A stretch of 64,000 nucleotides of DNA from Streptomyces sp. HUAS 15-9 (GTDB lineage: Bacteria > Actinomycetota > Actinomycetes > Streptomycetales > Streptomycetaceae), in the NCBI RefSeq assembly GCF_025642155.1, contig NZ_CP106798.1, positions 434,001-498,000 on the forward strand. The letters run 5' to 3'. The notes under the pieces were generated by a model. The model had not been told where the DNA came from and ran no database searches. It worked only from the letters and a program-made list of their open reading frames with translations. A program made the position numbers and the translations under genes. Within the stretch, counting starts at the first letter, position 1; every line of letters starts with the position of its first letter. This document shows positions 61,925 to 64,000 of this stretch, piece by piece.

Positions 61925-62115
61925 CGAAGGGGTTCTCACCGAGACGCACCGAGCCGTTCGTCGCCCACCGCAATCTGTTGTTCACTGTCGCCTACGAGAT
62001 GCTCAGCTCGGCCGCCGACGCCTGAAACGCCCTGCAGGAGACGTGGTTGGGGTGGGTGGGCGTCGACCATCTCGCATCAGTTGCTCAGGTAAGTTCTGGC
62101 GCCGTGCCTCCTCCT
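61921..62115 (+). pseudogene. Remnant of an ECF sigma factor (SigJ/ECF41-like)
   Basis: From GTG 61921 (overlapping the previous stop) the frame reads FVAHRNLLFTVAYEMLSSAA, then DA and a TGA at 62023, and continues in the same frame LQETWLGWVGVDH before fading. This is sigma region 2.1-2.2 of SigJ-type factors (usual text SAADAEDVLQETW), with the Glu codon now a stop. The remaining ~270 codons are missing. Confidence 0.75.
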
Positions 62116-62320
62116 GCGCGGCAAAGAGTGGACTGAGGCGTCTCCCCGCAGGGACCGTGGCCCGAACTGATCTGGGCGGGAGTCGCTACGGCATCCCCGG
62201 TTGATACATTCACTTGATCATTCGTGGGCCCTGACCTGCGGCTCGGCGGACGGACGTCGTCTGCGCTCCGAACCGCCGGCGTCCGCGAAGCACCATGCCG
62301 TTTCGACAAGGACTCAGACT

Positions 62321-63934
62321 TTGGCTCGCACCCGGCCCCGTCGCCGTTTAGACCATCTCGTGGGAACCGCCACGCTCTCCGTGTTCATCAGCGCGACGCT
62401 GCCCACGACCCCGGCCCTGGCCGACTCGCCGACTCCCCATCTCGACAGCGTCGAGAGCGCCCTTCGTGAGGTCTCGCCGGGCCTGGAGGGGCAGGTCTGG
62501 GAGCGTACGAACGGGAACACGCTCGACGCGGGTGGCGGTGATCCGTCCGACTGGCTGTTGCAGACCCCGGGTTGCTGGGATGACGCCGCCTGCGCACAGC
62601 GGCCCGGTACGCGGAAGCTGCTCGCCAAGATGGAAGAGAACATCTCCAAGGCCACTCGGACCGTCGACATATCGTCTCTGGCACCGTTCCCCGACGGCGC
62701 GTTCCAGGACGCGATCGTCGCAGGCCTGAAGAAGTCGGCCGAGGCGGGCAACAGACTCAAGGTGCGCGTCCTCGTGGGAGCCGCACCGATCTACCACGTG
62801 AACGTGGTGCCGTCGAAATACCGCGACGAACTGCGCACCGAACTCGGCGATGCCGCGAACAACGTGACGCTGAACGTCGCGTCGATGACGACCTCGAAGA
62901 CCGGGTTCTCATGGAACCACTCCAAGCTCCTCGTCGTGGACGGCCAGTCGGTGATCACCGGGGGCATCAACAACTGGAAGAACGACTACGTCGACACCAC
63001 CCACCCGGTGTCCGACGTCGATCTGGCCCTGTCCGGCCCCGCCGCCCGCTCCGCGAGCCGGTACCTGGATCAGCTGTGGTCCTGGACCTGCGACAACCGG
63101 AGCAACTCCAGCAAGGTGTGGTTCGCCTCGTCCCAAGGCGCCGACTGCATGCCGTCGTTGGACGGCGACGTGCACCCGGGCGTCGCGAACGGGGATGTTC
63201 CGGTGATGGCGGTGGGCGGCCTCGGAGTCGGCATCAAGAACGTCGACCCGTCGTCCTCGTTCCGGCCGGCTCTCCCCACCGCTTCCGACACCAAGTGCCT
63301 GGTCGGCGTGCACGATTACACCAATGCCGACCGCGACTACGACACGGTGAACCCCGAAGAGAGCGCCCTGCGCGCGCTCATCGGCAGCGCCGAGGACCAT
63401 GTCGAGATCTCCCAGCAGGACATGAACGCCACCTGTCCGCCGCTGCCGCGCTACGACATCCGTCTGTACGACGCCCTCGCGGGGAAGTTGGCCGACGGTG
63501 TGAAGGTCCGCATCGTGGTCAGCGACCCCGCCAACCGCGGAGCCATCGGCAGTGGCGGCTACTCCCAGATCAAGTCGCTGAACGAGATCAGCGACGTGCT
63601 CCGCAAGCGGCTCGAGCTGGTCACCGGGGGCCTGCCGCAGGCCGAGGCAGCCATGTGTGCCAACCTGCAACTCGCCAGCAGCCGTTCCTCCGACAGCGCC
63701 ACATGGGCCGACGGAAAGCCGTACGCACAGCACCACAAGCTGGTGTCCGTGGACGGCTCGGCCTTCTACATCGGGTCCAAGAACCTGTACCCGGCGTGGC
63801 TGCAGGACTTCGGCTACATCGTGGAAAGCCCCACAGCTGCCGGACAGCTCAAGACGAATCTGCTCGACCCCCAGTGGACCTACTCCCGGGCAACAGCCAC
63901 GTACGACTACACGCGCGGCATCTGCCAAAGATGA
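62321..63934 (+). CDS. Secreted phospholipase D-like protein
   Basis: A ~537-residue exported protein with two HKD motifs: [20 protein letters not shown] and [19 protein letters not shown], the paired active site of the phospholipase D superfamily. The signal region is [20 protein letters not shown] ending ALA-DSPT. TTG 62321 is chosen because AAGGA lies 8 bases upstream and it sits right before a basic signal region; the frame extends to 62201. Several cysteines suggest disulfides. It likely cleaves phospholipid head groups outside the cell. Confidence 0.85.
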   Translation: MARTRPRRRLDHLVGTATLSVFISATLPTTPALADSPTPHLDSVESALREVSPGLEGQVWERTNGNTLDAGGGDPSDWLLQTPGCWDDAACAQRPGTRKLLAKMEENISKATRTVDISSLAPFPDGAFQDAIVAGLKKSAEAGNRLKVRVLVGAAPIYHVNVVPSKYRDELRTELGDAANNVTLNVASMTTSKTGFSWNHSKLLVVDGQSVITGGINNWKNDYVDTTHPVSDVDLALSGPAARSASRYLDQLWSWTCDNRSNSSKVWFASSQGADCMPSLDGDVHPGVANGDVPVMAVGGLGVGIKNVDPSSSFRPALPTASDTKCLVGVHDYTNADRDYDTVNPEESALRALIGSAEDHVEISQQDMNATCPPLPRYDIRLYDALAGKLADGVKVRIVVSDPANRGAIGSGGYSQIKSLNEISDVLRKRLELVTGGLPQAEAAMCANLQLASSRSSDSATWADGKPYAQHHKLVSVDGSAFYIGSKNLYPAWLQDFGYIVESPTAAGQLKTNLLDPQWTYSRATATYDYTRGICQR

Positions 63935-64000
63935 CGCCGATGGAGTCCTGGAGGTTCGGCGACGACTCCGCTCCGGCGACCCTTCGGGAAAGGATATGCG

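Overview
This window looks like chromosomal DNA of a Streptomyces or close relative. The composition is very GC-rich, many starts are GTG, neighbouring genes are often joined by 4-base ATGA or GTGA overlaps, and some promoters look leaderless. The gene content fits: several P450s, TetR and MarR regulators, an ECF41/SigJ sigma factor, the DUF6230/DUF6114 pair, and a rifampin monooxygenase preceded by a rifamycin-associated element. No rRNA, tRNA, CRISPR array, transposase or prophage was seen. Family calls are made from motifs and remembered family features, not from searches.

Layout. 0.2-4.6 kb: TetR, patatin-like lipase, Baeyer-Villiger-type monooxygenase and epoxide hydrolase, with two tandem palindromic operators. 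4.6-9.6 kb: DUF6114/DUF6230, a DGPF (YCII) gene with a beheaded sigma factor, a perfect 694-bp tandem duplication through a HAD phosphatase and a small membrane protein, and an SPFH protein. 9.9-10.9 kb: two unassigned genes, one built from 21/22-residue repeats. 11.0-13.9 kb: a complete class I P450 system (ferredoxin, reductase, P450). 14.3-23.3 kb: Sap-like membrane protein, PAS-GGDEF protein, ChrB-like protein plus MFS exporter, a His-rich exported protein with a cysteine-synthase-like enzyme and a second MFS, and a YihY/BrkB protein.

23.4-28.2 kb holds the most notable system, an RNA repair cassette: RNA ligase, P-loop polynucleotide kinase, and a 979-residue protein joining an MJ1316 end-recognition domain, an EEP nuclease/phosphatase, a 2H phosphoesterase and a polymerase-beta-type nucleotidyltransferase. 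Together these could reseal RNA broken to 2',3'-cyclic phosphate and 5'-OH ends. A second 2H protein lies at 29.3-29.9 kb beyond a MarR/NTF2-like pair.

30-37 kb: DUF4956, VTC-domain and PAP2-like genes divergent from a two-component system; then an ECF41 sigma factor divergent from a WrbA-like flavoprotein, with matching promoter elements facing both ways, and a thioesterase. 37.7-42.9 kb: a DeoR-led sugar/polyol operon (binding protein, two permeases, dehydrogenase). 43.3-46.7 kb: an unassigned two-gene module, a SMI1/KNR4-like protein, a VOC protein and a small secreted protein. 47-51 kb: a frameshifted gene, the rifampin monooxygenase with its element, then a decayed block (binding-protein pseudogene behind a PHO-box-like site, joined to a P450 pseudogene). 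51-56.6 kb: secreted M15-like protein, THEP1-like NTPase, PEBP protein, sphingomyelinase, and an NmrA/SnoaL pair under a divergent TetR with two operators. 56.8-60.3 kb: a tightly coupled operon of ABM monooxygenase, hydroxyisobutyrate-dehydrogenase-like enzyme, amidohydrolase and P450. 60.5-64 kb: a Pit phosphate transporter with its small membrane partner, a dead ECF sigma gene, and a secreted phospholipase-D-like protein.
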